DNA of 58,464 bases from Streptomyces sp. CBMA123 (GTDB lineage Bacteria > Actinomycetota > Actinomycetes > Streptomycetales > Streptomycetaceae): contig NZ_MECK01000168.1 of assembly GCF_014596465.1 (NCBI RefSeq), positions 1-58,464 of the forward strand. Reading direction: 5' to 3'. Below, piece by piece: positions 1 through 9,053 of this stretch (position 1 is its first letter; each line of letters starts with the position of its first letter). A program made the translations under genes and the position numbers. The notes under the pieces were generated by a model. That model worked only from the letters and a program-made list of their open reading frames with translations. It made no database searches and was not told where the DNA came from.

Positions 1-507
1 GCGGTCGTGGTGGCCGGCTTCGGCGCCGCCGTCGGACCGGGTGTGGCCCCGGGCGACGTGGTGGCCGCGGACGGCGTGCGCGACGCCGAGGGCCACCTCT
101 ACCCGGTCGACTCCGGGCCGGACCTGGCCCGGGCGCTCAAGGAGCAGGGCCTGACCGCGCACACCGGGGTGCACCACACCGCCGACCACGTGGTGCGCGG
201 CATCGAGCGGCGCGCCCTGCACCTGCAGGGGGCGCTCGCCGTCGACATGGAGGCCGCCGCCGTGCTGGCCGCGCTGCGGGAGGTGCGCCCGGTGCTGCCC
301 GTCGCCGTGCTGCGGGTGGTGGTGGACACCCCCGAGCACGAGCTGCTGCGGCCGGGCACGCTGCCGGCCGGGGTGCGCGCCTGGCGGACCCTGCGGGCGA
401 CGGTGCCCGCCCTGGTCGACTGGTACCGACAGGAGCCCGGCCCCCGCCCCCGCTCCGCAGACCTGAACCACCCCACATCCTCGACGCTCCCCCAGGAGGC
501 GAGCTAG
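1..507 (+). CDS. hpnG: HpnG-like nucleoside phosphorylase (partial, 5' end outside window)
   Basis: C-terminal 168 codons of a purine/uridine phosphorylase superfamily protein; the frame is open to the left edge, so the true start lies upstream. The VDMEAAAV stretch (about residue 80 of the visible part) is the substrate-site motif of this family. In hopanoid producers the homologue HpnG removes adenine from adenosylhopane to give phosphoribosylhopane. That role is inferred from the next gene, hpnH, which starts two bases after this stop codon, so the two are surely co-transcribed. A generic nucleoside phosphorylase is the alternative if context is ignored. Confidence 0.85.
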   Translation, partial: AVVVAGFGAAVGPGVAPGDVVAADGVRDAEGHLYPVDSGPDLARALKEQGLTAHTGVHHTADHVVRGIERRALHLQGALAVDMEAAAVLAALREVRPVLPVAVLRVVVDTPEHELLRPGTLPAGVRAWRTLRATVPALVDWYRQEPGPRPRSADLNHPTSSTLPQEAS

Positions 508-509
508 CC

Positions 510-1538
510 ATGGCCATGCCGTTGCGCCAGACCGTGCGGGTCGGCACTTACCTGATGCAGCAGAAGCTGTTCAAGCGACGGGACAAGTTCCCGCTGATCG
601 TCGAGCTGGAACCGCTGTTCGCCTGCAACCTCGCCTGCGAGGGCTGCGGCAAGATCCAGCACCCGGCTGGCGTCCTCAAGCAGCGGATGCCCGTCGCCCA
701 GGCGGTCGGCGCGGTCCTGGAGTCGGGTGCCCCGATGGTCTCGATCGCCGGTGGCGAGCCGCTGATGCACCCGCAGATCGACGAGATCGTCCGGCAGCTG
801 GTGGAGCGCCGCAAGTACGTCTTCCTCTGCACCAACGCGCTGCTGATGCGCAAGAAGATGGACAAGTTCAAGCCCTCGCCGTACTTCACCTTCGCCGTGC
901 ACATCGACGGGCTGCGCGAGCGGCACGACGAGTCGGTGGCCAAGGAGGGCACCTTCGACGAGGCGGTGGCGGCGATCAAGGAGGCGAAGCGCCGCGGCTT
1001 CCGGGTCACCACCAACAGCACCTTCTTCAACACCGACACCCCGCAGACCGTCATCGACGTGATGGACTACCTCAACGACGAGCTGCAGGTCGACGAGATG
1101 ATGATCTCCCCGGCCTATGCCTACGAGAAGGCCCCCGACCAGGAGCACTTCCTCGGCGTCGAGCAGACCCGCGAGCTCTTCCGCAAAGCCTTCGCCGGCG
1201 GCAACCGCAAGCGCTGGCGCCTCAACCACAGCCCGCTCTTCCTGGACTTCCTGGAGGGCAAGGCCGACTTCGAGTGCACCCCCTGGGGCATCCCCAACTA
1301 CTCGCTGTTCGGCTGGCAGCGGCCCTGCTACCTGATGGCCGACGGCTACGTGCCGACCTACCGCGAGCTGGTCGAGAAGACCGACTGGAGCAAGTACGGG
1401 CGCGGCAAGGACCCGCGCTGCGAGAACTGCATGGCCCACTGCGGCTACGAGCCGACCGCCGTCCTCGCCACCATGGGCTCGCTCCAGCAGTCGCTGCGCG
1501 CCATCACCGAGACCGTCAGCTCCAAGCGCGTGCGCTGA
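510..1538 (+). CDS. hpnH: Adenosyl-hopene transferase HpnH (radical SAM)
   Basis: Radical SAM enzyme of 342 residues, the usual length for HpnH, which attaches a 5'-deoxyadenosyl group to diploptene (first step of extended hopanoid side-chain synthesis). The cluster-binding motif CxxxCxxC is at C39, C43 and C46, followed by the GGEP SAM-contact motif at about 81-84. A Cys-rich C-terminal part (around residues 305-312, CENCMAHC) matches the DUF3463-type tail of this family. The start is chosen because AGGAGG lies 11 bases upstream and the preceding gene stops at the adjacent bases. A second in-frame ATG two codons later is possible. It works with the upstream phosphorylase and the downstream aminotransferase. 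Confidence 0.93.
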   Translation: MAMPLRQTVRVGTYLMQQKLFKRRDKFPLIVELEPLFACNLACEGCGKIQHPAGVLKQRMPVAQAVGAVLESGAPMVSIAGGEPLMHPQIDEIVRQLVERRKYVFLCTNALLMRKKMDKFKPSPYFTFAVHIDGLRERHDESVAKEGTFDEAVAAIKEAKRRGFRVTTNSTFFNTDTPQTVIDVMDYLNDELQVDEMMISPAYAYEKAPDQEHFLGVEQTRELFRKAFAGGNRKRWRLNHSPLFLDFLEGKADFECTPWGIPNYSLFGWQRPCYLMADGYVPTYRELVEKTDWSKYGRGKDPRCENCMAHCGYEPTAVLATMGSLQQSLRAITETVSSKRVR

Positions 1539-1574
1539 GCCCGGGCCGGGCACCGCCCGCCCCGAAGCCGTCCT

Positions 1575-1614
1575 GCCCAGAGTTCCCGCCCTGGGTCCCC
1601 GCCCAGAGTTCCCG
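1575..1614 (+). repeat. 14-bp direct repeat in hpnH-dxs gap with alternative hairpins
   Basis: GCCCAGAGTTCCCG occurs twice, 12 bases apart. A CTGGG between the copies can pair with CCCAG of either copy, so two mutually exclusive short hairpins are possible. The 161-base gap is where many streptomycete hopanoid clusters carry ispG. No gene is visible in it. Confidence 0.5.
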
Positions 1615-1699
1615 TCCGGTCCGGGCCGTCGTGCCCGGGCCGGCCCCGCCCCGCCGGGCGGAGGCACCACCGCACCGCTCCGAGTCGTGAGGTGTACCC

Positions 1700-3610
1700 A
1701 TGGCACTGCTCTCCCGCGTCACGTCCCCGGCCGAGCTGCGCAAGCTCCCCGCCGCCGAACTGCCGCTGCTCGCCGACGAGATCCGCGACTTCCTGATCGA
1801 CGCCGTCACCCGCACCGGCGGCCACCTCGGGCCCAACCTCGGCGTGGTGGAGCTCACCATCGCGCTGCACCGGGTCTTCGACTCGCCGTACGACCGGATC
1901 GTCTTCGACACCGGCCACCAGAGCTACGTCCACAAGCTGCTCACCGGCCGGCAGGACTTCTCCAAGCTGCGGATGAAGGGCGGCCTGTCCGGCTACCCCT
2001 CGCGGGCCGAGTCCGAGCACGACCTGGTCGAGAACTCGCACGCCTCCACCGCGCTCTCCTACGCCGACGGGCTCGCCAAGGCCGCCCAGCTGCTCGGTCA
2101 GCACGACCGGCACACCGTCGCGGTGATCGGCGACGGCGCGCTCACCGGCGGGCTCGCCTGGGAGGCGCTCAACAACATCGCCGAGGCCCGTGAGCGGCCG
2201 CTGGTCATCGTCGTCAACGACAACGAGCGCTCCTACGCCAAGACCATCGGCGGCCTCGCCAACCACCTGGCCACCCTGCGCACCACCCAGGGCTACGAGC
2301 GCTTCCTCGCACTCGGCAAGGAGGCGCTGCAGCGCACCCCGCTGGTCGGCCAGCCGATCTTCGACGCGCTGCACGGCGCCAAGAAGGGCTTCAAGGACGC
2401 CTTCGCGCCGCAGGGCATGTTCGAGGACCTAGGGCTCAAGTACCTCGGGCCGATCGACGGCCACGACCTGGGCGCGGTCGAGCAGGCGCTGCGCCAGGCC
2501 CGGAACTTCGGCGGCCCGGTCATCGTGCACTGCCTGACCGTCAAGGGGCGCGGCTACCGGCCCGCCGAGCAGGACGAGGCGGACCGCTTCCACGCCGTCA
2601 ACCCGATCGACCCGTACACCTGCCTGCCGATCTCGCCCAGCGCCGGGGTCTCCTGGACCTCGGTGTTCGGCGAGGAACTGCTCGCGCTCGGCGGCGAGCG
2701 GACCGACCTGGTGGCGATCACCGCGGCGATGCTCCAGCCGGTCGGGCTGGCGCCCTTCGCCAAGGCGTACCCGGACCGGACCTTCGACGTCGGGATCGCC
2801 GAGCAGCACGCCGTCACCAGCGCGGCGGGCCTGGCCACCGGCGGGCTGCACCCCGTGGTGGCGGTGTACGCGACGTTCCTGAACCGGGCCTTCGACCAGG
2901 TCCTGATGGACGTCGCCCTGCACAGGCTGGGCGTCACCTTCGTGCTCGACCGGGCCGGGGTGACCGGCTCCGACGGCGCCTCGCACAACGGCATGTGGGA
3001 CCTGTCGATCCTCCAGGTCGTCCCCGGGCTGCGGCTCGCCGCGCCGCGCGACGCCGAACAGCTGCGGGCCCAGCTGCGCGAGGCTGTCGAGGTCGAGGAC
3101 GCGCCGACCGTGGTGCGCTTCCCCAAGGGCAACGTCGGGCCGGTGGTCAAGGCGGTCGAACGGATCGGCGGCACGGACGTGCTGCTGCGCACCGGACCGG
3201 CACCGGAGATCCTGCTGGTCGCCGTCGGCGCCACCGCCGCCGCCTGCCTGGACGCCGCCCGGCTGCTGCTCGCCGAGGGCTTCACCGCGACCGTGGTCGA
3301 CCCGCGCTGGGTCAAGCCCGTCGATCCGGCGCTGGCCGAACTCGCCGCCGCCCACCGGCTGGTGGTCACCGTCGAGGACAACGGCCGTACCGGCGGCGTG
3401 GGTTCGGCTGTCGCCCAGGCGCTGCGCGACGCCGACGTGGACGTCCCGGTCCGGGTGCTCGGCCTGCCGCAGGAGTTCCTCGGCCACGCCGCCCGCGGCG
3501 AGATCCTGGAGGAGGCCGGCCTGACCGGCACCGGGGTCGCGGCCCAGACCGCCGTCTTCGCCAAGAGCCTGCTACCGACCCGAGGAGCGAACCCGCGCCA
3601 TGCCAGCTGA
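1700..3610 (+). CDS. dxs: 1-deoxy-D-xylulose-5-phosphate synthase
   Basis: Thiamine-diphosphate enzyme of 636 residues, typical length for DXS, which condenses pyruvate and glyceraldehyde 3-phosphate in the first step of the MEP isoprenoid pathway. Visible features are the ThDP motif GDGALTGG from about residue 144 with [18 protein letters not shown] completing it, the catalytic glutamate in IAEQHAV (E368), and a C-terminal transketolase-like domain. The start has a GAGGTG ribosome site a few bases upstream. It overlaps the following aminotransferase by 11 bases. Location inside a hopanoid cluster suggests a pathway-dedicated paralogue of the housekeeping dxs, supplying precursor for squalene. 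Confidence 0.95.
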   Translation: MALLSRVTSPAELRKLPAAELPLLADEIRDFLIDAVTRTGGHLGPNLGVVELTIALHRVFDSPYDRIVFDTGHQSYVHKLLTGRQDFSKLRMKGGLSGYPSRAESEHDLVENSHASTALSYADGLAKAAQLLGQHDRHTVAVIGDGALTGGLAWEALNNIAEARERPLVIVVNDNERSYAKTIGGLANHLATLRTTQGYERFLALGKEALQRTPLVGQPIFDALHGAKKGFKDAFAPQGMFEDLGLKYLGPIDGHDLGAVEQALRQARNFGGPVIVHCLTVKGRGYRPAEQDEADRFHAVNPIDPYTCLPISPSAGVSWTSVFGEELLALGGERTDLVAITAAMLQPVGLAPFAKAYPDRTFDVGIAEQHAVTSAAGLATGGLHPVVAVYATFLNRAFDQVLMDVALHRLGVTFVLDRAGVTGSDGASHNGMWDLSILQVVPGLRLAAPRDAEQLRAQLREAVEVEDAPTVVRFPKGNVGPVVKAVERIGGTDVLLRTGPAPEILLVAVGATAAACLDAARLLLAEGFTATVVDPRWVKPVDPALAELAAAHRLVVTVEDNGRTGGVGSAVAQALRDADVDVPVRVLGLPQEFLGHAARGEILEEAGLTGTGVAAQTAVFAKSLLPTRGANPRHAS

Positions 3611-5000
3611 CCCCGACCGCCCCGCCTTCGACCTCGCCGCCCTCCTCGCCGAACGCGGCGGTGAGCGTTACGAGTTGCACAGCCGCTACCTCAACCCGCA
3701 GCTGCCGCGGATGCTCCACGCCATCGGCTTCGACAAGTACTACGAGCGCGCGGAGGGCCAGTACTTCTACGACGCCGAGGGCAACGAGTACCTCGACATG
3801 CTGGCCGGCTTCGGCATCTTCGCGCTCGGCCGGCACCACCCGGCGGTGCGCTCGGCGGTCCAGCAGGTGATGGACCTGGACCTCCCGGACCTGGTCCGCT
3901 TCGACTGCTCGCCGCTGCCCGGGCTGCTCGCCGAGCGGCTGCTGTCGTACGCGCCCGGGCTGGACCGGGTGTTCTTCGGCAACAGCGGCACCGAGGCGGT
4001 GGAGACCGCGCTGAAGTTCGCCCGCTACGCCACCGGCCGCAAGCGCGTCCTCTACGCCGACCACGCCTTCCACGGGCTGACCACCGGCTCGCTGTCGGTC
4101 AACGGGGAGAACGGCTTCCGCAAGGGCTTCGACCCGCTGCTGCCGGACACCGCCATCCCGCTGGGCGACATCGAAGCGCTGGCCAAGGAGTTGAAGCGCG
4201 GCGACGTCGCCGCGCTGATCGTCGAGCCGATCCAGGGCAAGGGCGTCCAGGCGCCGCCGCCCGGCTGGCTGCGGGCCGCCCAGGCGCTGCTGCACGAGCA
4301 CAAGGCGCTGCTGATCTGCGACGAGGTGCAGACCGGGATCGGGCGCACCGGCGAGTTCTTCGCCTACCAGCACGAGGACGGCGTGCTGCCCGACCTGGTG
4401 TGCGCGGCCAAGGCGCTCTCCGGCGGGTACGTGCCGATCGGGGCGACGCTCGGCAAGAGCTGGATCTTTGAGAAGGTGTACTCCTCGATGGACCGGGTGC
4501 TGGTGCACTCGGCCAGCTTCGGGTCCAACGCCCAGGCGATGGCGGCCGGGCTGGCGACCCTGGAGGTGATGCGCGAGGAGAAGGTGGTGGAGAACGCCCG
4601 GCAGGTCGGCGACCGGTTCCGCGAGCGGCTGACGGCGTTGGTCGACCGGTACGAGCTGCTCGCCGAGGTGCGCGGCCGCGGGCTGATGATCGGCATCGAG
4701 TTCGGCCGGCCCAAGTCGCTGAAGCTACGCACCGGTTGGACGGCCCTGCAGGCGGCGCGCAAGGGGCTGTTCGCGCAGATGGTGGTCGTCCCGCTGCTGC
4801 AGCGGCACCGGATCCTGACCCAGGTGTCCGGGGACCACCTGGAGGTGATCAAGCTGATCCCGCCGCTGATCATCACCGATCGGGACGTGGACCGGTTCGT
4901 CGACGCGTTCACCGAGATCATGGACGAAGCGCACCGGGGGAACGGCCTGATGTGGGACTTCGGGCGGACGCTGGTGAAGCAGGCGGTCGGAAACCGGTAA
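3600..5000 (+). CDS. hpnO: HpnO-type class III aminotransferase (aminobacteriohopanetriol synthase)
   Basis: PLP-dependent class III aminotransferase of 466 residues. The glycine-rich phosphate-binding [12 protein letters not shown] segment, the [11 protein letters not shown] motif and the PLP lysine in CAAKALSGG (K271) are all present. Class III members include ornithine and acetylornithine transaminases. Placement as the last gene after hpnG, hpnH and dxs points to HpnO, which converts the ribosylhopane-derived aldehyde to aminobacteriohopanetriol. The ATG overlaps the dxs stop, indicating translational coupling. A strong hairpin follows immediately. Confidence 0.88.
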   Translation: MPADPDRPAFDLAALLAERGGERYELHSRYLNPQLPRMLHAIGFDKYYERAEGQYFYDAEGNEYLDMLAGFGIFALGRHHPAVRSAVQQVMDLDLPDLVRFDCSPLPGLLAERLLSYAPGLDRVFFGNSGTEAVETALKFARYATGRKRVLYADHAFHGLTTGSLSVNGENGFRKGFDPLLPDTAIPLGDIEALAKELKRGDVAALIVEPIQGKGVQAPPPGWLRAAQALLHEHKALLICDEVQTGIGRTGEFFAYQHEDGVLPDLVCAAKALSGGYVPIGATLGKSWIFEKVYSSMDRVLVHSASFGSNAQAMAAGLATLEVMREEKVVENARQVGDRFRERLTALVDRYELLAEVRGRGLMIGIEFGRPKSLKLRTGWTALQAARKGLFAQMVVVPLLQRHRILTQVSGDHLEVIKLIPPLIITDRDVDRFVDAFTEIMDEAHRGNGLMWDFGRTLVKQAVGNR

Positions 5001-5008
5001 CGCCGTGT

Positions 5009-5043
5009 GGAGTGGGAAGTCGGACGGGCCGACTTCCCACTCC
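5009..5043. terminator. Bidirectional hairpin terminator
   Basis: Perfect 15-bp stem (GGAGTGGGAAGTCGG with its complement) around a 5-base ACGGG loop. It lies between the stop of hpnO and the stop of the convergent DUF6343-like gene. No long T tract, as usual for streptomycete terminators. Confidence 0.85.
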
Positions 5044-5058
5044 GTGGGAGACACCGCG

Positions 5059-5334
5059 TCAGAGCTCGGTCCGGCGGCGCCGGACGACCACCACGAGATC
5101 GACGACGGCGAACAGGGTGAGCAGCCCGAGGGCGATCGCGAAGCCGGTGAGGGTGCCCCGGCTGGGCGCGCCGTCGACCGGGGAGGAGGCCGCCCACAGC
5201 GCGAAGCCCGCCGTCCCTAGCGCGAACAGCGGGGTGAAGATCAGCGAGAGCAGGTAGCGGAGCTTGAGGTCGCTGCGGGCGGTGGCCGGCTCGGTGCCGC
5301 TGCGCCACCGTCGCCGAGGGGTCGTGGTGCGCAT
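5059..5334 (-). CDS. Small membrane protein, DUF6343-like
   Basis: Product of 91 residues with two hydrophobic helices (about 28-49 and 62-81), a very basic N terminus (MRTTTPRRRWRSG) and a basic tail (VRRRRTEL), so a two-pass inner-membrane protein with positive ends probably cytoplasmic. A GGAGGTG ribosome site stands 8 bases before the ATG. It resembles the DUF6343 family of short streptomycete membrane proteins often found beside hopanoid clusters. No biochemical role is known or visible. Confidence 0.75.
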   Translation of the reverse strand: MRTTTPRRRWRSGTEPATARSDLKLRYLLSLIFTPLFALGTAGFALWAASSPVDGAPSRGTLTGFAIALGLLTLFAVVDLVVVVRRRRTEL

Positions 5335-5411
5335 GCTCGTTCACCTCCGGGGCGCGCGGGTGAGGGCTACCATTCCAGCGTACGTCCGTGGGGGAGAGCC
5401 GGGGAGGCACG

Positions 5412-5630
5412 ATGACGGGGTCGGACGCCGGGGACGCGGGCACGACGGGGGAGGACGCCGAGGGCTACGCGGGCCTGCGGATCGAGCGGGCCCGGGAACT
5501 CGCCCGGCGGCACGGCTGGGCCTCGGTCCGGGTGCTGGAGCCGGGGCAGCTGATGACCATGGAGTACCGGGAGGGGCGGCTGAACCTCACGGTGCGCAAC
5601 GGCGTGGTCGAGCGCAGCTGGGAGGGGTAG
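5412..5630 (+). CDS. I78-family peptidase inhibitor-like protein
   Basis: Product of 72 residues. Its C-terminal half (GWASVRVLEPGQLMTMEYREG then LNLTVRNGVVERSWEG) has the G-x-x-V-R-V-[LV]-x-P-G-x-x-x-T-x-[DE]-[YF] pattern and the final VDxx-like turn of inhibitor family I78. No signal peptide is visible, so it would act in the cytoplasm or leave by another route. The ATG is chosen over an in-frame GTG eight codons upstream because GGGGAGG sits just ahead of it. It is divergently transcribed from the DUF6343-like gene. Confidence 0.72.
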   Translation: MTGSDAGDAGTTGEDAEGYAGLRIERARELARRHGWASVRVLEPGQLMTMEYREGRLNLTVRNGVVERSWEG

Positions 5631-5663
5631 GCGTCGGCCGTGCGGCGGGGCTCGGTGTGCTCG

Positions 5664-5706
5664 ACGCGCTCCAGCGTGCTCAGCGCGTTCAGCGCGTTCA
5701 TCGCGT
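5664..5706. repeat. 9-bp tandem repeats after the PAP2 stop codon
   Basis: Four to five imperfect copies of GCGCGTTCA-like units run directly up to the stop codon of the PAP2 gene (read on the plus strand). The array is in the 3' untranslated part of that gene. No known function. Confidence 0.5.
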
Positions 5707-6570
5707 TCACCGCGCGAACCGGCGGTGGAGCCGCTGTTCGGCGACGGCGACCAGGGGTTCCAGCAGCGGCAGCGAGAGCAGGACCAGCAGTCCGGCGGCC
5801 CAGCCGGCCAGCACGTCGGAGACCCAGTGGGTGCCCAGGTAGACCGTGGTCAGGCCGATCGAGCAGGCGGTGGCGGCGGCGATCACGGTGCCGGTGCGCC
5901 GCCAGCGGACCGCGAGGTAGGCGAGCACGCCCCAGGTGACCACGGCGTTGGCGGTGTGGCCTGAGGGGAAGATGGTGCCGCCGGAGAACAGCTCGGGCGA
6001 GCCGACGTACTGGGCGTAGTGCGGGCCGAGCCGGCCGGTGACGATCTTGACCGCGCCGACCGTGACGTTGAGCAGCAGCAGGGCGACGCCCATCACCAGC
6101 AGCGGGCGCAGTCGGCCGAGGCGGTGGGCGCGCCAGAGGAGCCAGGCGAAGGCGGCGATGGCGCTGGGGCCGCGCTGGCCGGCGACCACCCAGGTGTTGA
6201 GCAGCGGTTCCAGGCTGGGCCACCGGTCATAGGGGCGCAGCAGGCGGACCGACCAGTCGAGGTCGACCAGGTCGGTGTTGAGCAGGACGCCGGCCAGCAC
6301 CAGGAGGTAGGCGGCGAAGGTGGCGGCGAACAGGGCGGCCCGGCGGCGGCTCATCGGGGGCCAGCCGGGTTCGCCGGGGGCGGGGACGGCCGGGCCGGGG
6401 CCGGTGGCTCGGCCGAGGTCGGTCGGGCCGGGCGTGGTCGGGCCGGGGCCGGTGGTCGGGCCGGGGACCCGGTCGGGAGCACGGTCGGGGCCCGGGAGTT
6501 CCCGACGGTCGGCGCTGCGGCGTTCCGGACCCTGGCGCGGAATGCGAGCGGCGGTACTTCTGGATTGCAC
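5707..6570 (-). CDS. PAP2-superfamily membrane phosphatase
   Basis: Product of 287 residues with about six hydrophobic helices and the PAP2 phosphatase core. PSGHTAN carries the catalytic histidine, and GTHWVSDVLAGW holds the second catalytic histidine and its aspartate. The first motif is KIVTGRLGP, a shortened form of K-x6-RP, and the usual SR before YLG is TT, so two phosphate-contact arginines differ from textbook members. Likely substrates are lipid phosphates such as undecaprenyl or phosphatidyl phosphates at the membrane. The first 72 residues are a Pro/Gly-rich low-complexity lead from a GTG with no clear ribosome site; translation may instead begin at the ATG at 6354 (MSRRRAAL). Confidence 0.82.
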   Translation of the reverse strand: MQSRSTAARIPRQGPERRSADRRELPGPDRAPDRVPGPTTGPGPTTPGPTDLGRATGPGPAVPAPGEPGWPPMSRRRAALFAATFAAYLLVLAGVLLNTDLVDLDWSVRLLRPYDRWPSLEPLLNTWVVAGQRGPSAIAAFAWLLWRAHRLGRLRPLLVMGVALLLLNVTVGAVKIVTGRLGPHYAQYVGSPELFSGGTIFPSGHTANAVVTWGVLAYLAVRWRRTGTVIAAATACSIGLTTVYLGTHWVSDVLAGWAAGLLVLLSLPLLEPLVAVAEQRLHRRFAR

Positions 6571-6744
6571 GGGGTGACCATACCCATCTGGCCGAGGCTA
6601 TTCCGGAGGGAATTGTCATTTTCCCGGGAAATCGACAATCGGGCCGTCGGCGGGTGGCTCGGGGAGTGATATCCAGTATTCCAGGATCGAATGCCAGTGT
6701 GGTCTTCGAATGATTCTTCAAAAGCCCCGGTAAAGAAAACGGAG

Positions 6745-6773
6745 TGGGAGGCCGGTTCGCCCGGCTTCCCACC
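6745..6773. terminator. Hairpin terminator after fabG-like gene
   Basis: A 12-bp stem with one G-T pair (GTGGGAGGCCGG / CCGGCTTCCCAC) and a 5-base loop. It sits 28 bases beyond the stop of the reductase gene on the minus strand and before the PAP2 gene. Confidence 0.8.
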
Positions 6774-6801
6774 CCGTGGTAACCCTGTGTAGGTTCCGTG
6801 C

Positions 6802-7569
6802 TCAGTCGAGGGGGCCGCCCGCGACGTAGATCACCTGGCCGGAGACGAAGCCGGCGCCCTCGCCGGCCAGGAAGGCGATGGTGTTGGCGACGTCCTCGGG
6901 TTCGCCGACCCGCTGGACCGGGATCTGGGAGGCCGCGGCCCGCTTGAAGTCCTCGAAGTCCATGCCGACCCGGGCCGCGGTGGCCGCTGTCATGTCCGTG
7001 GCGATGAAGCCGGGGGCGACGGCGTTGGCGGTGATGCCGAACTTGCCCAGCTCGATGGCCAAAGTCTTGGTGAAGCCCTGCAGGCCGGCCTTGGCGGCCG
7101 AGTAGTTGGCCTGGCCGCGGTTGCCCTGGGCGGACGAGGAGGACAGGTTGACGATGCGGCCGAAGCCGGCGTCGACCATGTGCTTCTGCACCGCGCGGGT
7201 CATCAGGAAGGCGCCGCGCAGGTGCACGTTCATGACCGTGTCCCAGTCGGACTCGGACATCTTGAAGAGCAGGTTGTCGCGGAGTACGCCCGCGTTGTTG
7301 ACCAGCACGACCGGCGCGCCCAGCTCGGCGGCCACGCGGTCGACGGCGGCCTGGACCTGCTCGGCGTCCGAGACGTCGGCGCCGACGGCCAGGGCCCGCC
7401 CGCCGGCGGCGGTGATCCGGTCGACGGTGTCCTTGCCGGCGGCCTCGTCCAGGTCCAGGACGGCCACCGCGTAGCCGTCCGCGGCCAGCCGGACGGCGGT
7501 GGCGGCGCCCAGGCCGCGGGCGGCGCCGGTGACGACCGCGACCCGGGGGGCGGTGCTCTGCTCGGTCAT
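6802..7569 (-). CDS. fabG: 3-oxoacyl-ACP reductase-like SDR
   Basis: Classical short-chain dehydrogenase of 255 residues. TGAARGLG (14-21) binds the nucleotide, NNAG is at 91-94, and the catalytic set is Ser in NLSSSSAQ (about 143), Y156 and K160. The C-terminal GQVIYVAGGP is typical of FabG. It would reduce 3-ketoacyl-ACP or acyl-CoA with NADPH. Because it stands alone rather than in a fatty acid synthase operon, it may be a paralogue with another 3-keto substrate. The ATG is preferred over an extension of 20 residues because the family begins near this point. It is divergent from the tandem MarR gene, its likely regulator. Confidence 0.88.
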   Translation of the reverse strand: MTEQSTAPRVAVVTGAARGLGAATAVRLAADGYAVAVLDLDEAAGKDTVDRITAAGGRALAVGADVSDAEQVQAAVDRVAAELGAPVVLVNNAGVLRDNLLFKMSESDWDTVMNVHLRGAFLMTRAVQKHMVDAGFGRIVNLSSSSAQGNRGQANYSAAKAGLQGFTKTLAIELGKFGITANAVAPGFIATDMTAATAARVGMDFEDFKRAAASQIPVQRVGEPEDVANTIAFLAGEGAGFVSGQVIYVAGGPLD

Positions 7570-7942
7570 GCGCGCTCTCGTCTCTCTCGGGGGTGCCTCC
7601 GGGGGAGTGCCCCCGGAGAGGGTGCCCATACCCTACCGGCGGGTAGGGGAGGCGACCAGGGTGGAGAGGCGCAGGTGACGGTCGGTAAGGACCGACCGGT
7701 CGGCTTTCTGCTGAGAACGGGTTACTGCAACAGTGTGGCAGCGCGTAAATATGCCAATGTTGCCGAACCTGCGTCTACTATCCGCCCCTGCCTGCCAGCA
7801 AGGGCCAGCCGTTTGTATAGTGTCCGCCAGCAGCCACCGGCTGCACGGCTGGAGCGCCCTCCCTCATAGCTGGACGCCCACTCGCCGTTACTGCCCCACC
7901 CGGGTGTCCCACACACACCGGGTGTGACATCGGGACGGATAC
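7570..7942. promoter_or_regulatory. Divergent promoter region fabG / MarR with 13-bp palindrome
   Basis: Noncoding stretch of 373 bases between divergent genes, notably AT-richer around 7720-7830 than its surroundings. CACACC-G-GGTGTG at 7914-7926 is a perfect inverted repeat ending 16 bases before the MarR start. CCGGGTGT also recurs as a direct repeat at 7900 and 7919. These are candidate autoregulatory sites for the MarR protein; no promoter boxes are called with confidence. Confidence 0.45.
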
Positions 7943-8839
7943 ATGGTGCTGGGGGAGATCCCGACAACCCGCGTGTCCGCGCGACTGCAGCAGTCGCCCG
8001 GACACCTCATTCGCGTTGCACAGCAGGTCCACACCCGGCTGTGGTCGGAGCACGTCGGAGCCGATCTCACGGCTCCGCAGTTCGCCGTCCTGCTGGTGCT
8101 CGCCCTCGAACCGGGCGCGGACCAGCGGACCGTCGGCGAGCGTGCCTCGCTCGACAAGGCCACGATGGCCGAGATGGTCGCGCGGCTGGTCCGCCGCGGC
8201 CTCGTGCTGCGAAGGCGCGACCCGGCCGACGGCCGGCGCAAACTGCTCGCCCTCTCGCAGAGCGGCGCCCAGGCGGTGCGCGAGGCCACCGGTGGTGTGG
8301 TCCGCGTCCAGCGGGTGCTGTTCGAGCCGCTCACGCCGGACGAGCAGGTCGAGATCGTCCGGGTGATGGCCAAGATAGCCAGGCTGGAACCCGCGGCCGT
8401 CGCCGTCTTCACCGATGCGCGGCCGATACTGGACGCCCAGCGGGCGATCGGCTACCTGATCAGGGTCGGCCAGCAGGTGCACACCAAGCTCTGGTCGGAG
8501 CACGTCGGTGCGGAGCTGACGGCTCCGCAGTACGCCGTGCTGGACGCGCTGGAGCAGGAGCCGGGCGCGGACCAGCGCACGGTCGGCGAGCTGGCCTCGC
8601 TGGACAAGGCCACGATGGCCGAGATGGTCAGCCGGCTGGTGCGCCGCGGTCTGGTGCAGCGTCGGCGCGACCCCTCGGACGGGCGGCGCAACCTGCTCTC
8701 GCTGTCACCGGCGGGCCAGGACCTGCTGCACCGCTCGGCCGCCGGGGTGGCCGAAGTCCAGCGGCTGCTGCTCGCGCCGCTGGCGGTGGAGGAGCACGAG
8801 GCGGCGCTCGCGCTCATCGCCAAGGCGGGCAGGCTCTAG
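7943..8839 (+). CDS. Tandem double-domain MarR-family regulator
   Basis: Product of 298 residues made of two MarR winged-helix domains (about 22-152 and 171-298). The two share long blocks: LIRVAQQVHT against LIRVGQQVHT, LWSEHVGA, LTAPQ, GADQRTVGE, ASLDKATMAEMV and RLVRRGLV, then a wing RRRDP[AS]DGRR. Each domain keeps the recognition helix and beta-wing. MarR proteins normally bind palindromes as dimers of about 150 residues, so this looks like a covalently fused dimer. It is divergent from the fabG-like gene, the most probable target. The repeat offset of about 150 residues equals one full MarR unit. Confidence 0.88.
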   Translation: MVLGEIPTTRVSARLQQSPGHLIRVAQQVHTRLWSEHVGADLTAPQFAVLLVLALEPGADQRTVGERASLDKATMAEMVARLVRRGLVLRRRDPADGRRKLLALSQSGAQAVREATGGVVRVQRVLFEPLTPDEQVEIVRVMAKIARLEPAAVAVFTDARPILDAQRAIGYLIRVGQQVHTKLWSEHVGAELTAPQYAVLDALEQEPGADQRTVGELASLDKATMAEMVSRLVRRGLVQRRRDPSDGRRNLLSLSPAGQDLLHRSAAGVAEVQRLLLAPLAVEEHEAALALIAKAGRL

Positions 8840-8940
8840 CCCAAGCTTTGGTAACAACAGCCAAAACGATTCACCAAAGTTCCTGACGCTCACGGCCGTC
8901 GGCAACGGCCGACCGTTGGCGTCGGTGAATCCGGACACAC

Positions 8941-8981
8941 CGAAGTGCCGCTCGTCCCTGCGGGGAATGAGCGGTACTTCG
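8941..8981. terminator. Hairpin downstream of MarR gene
   Basis: A 13-bp stem with one G-T pair (CGAAGTGCCGCTC / GAGCGGTACTTCG) and a 15-base loop. It is followed at once by a smaller inverted repeat, GACAGTC / GACTGTC (8991-9005). Lies about 100 bases past the MarR stop. Confidence 0.65.
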
Positions 8982-9011
8982 ATATGACCGACAGTCAGGA
9001 CTGTCGTTGTC

Positions 9012-9043
9012 GGGGGCGCCGGGCCTGATCGGCCGGCGCCCCC
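9012..9043. terminator. Terminator between convergent MarR and aldo/keto reductase genes
   Basis: Perfect 11-bp GC stem (GGGGGCGCCGG / CCGGCGCCCCC) with a 10-base loop, ten bases past the stop of the aldo/keto reductase gene. Confidence 0.8.
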
Positions 9044-9053
9044 ACGGCGGACG

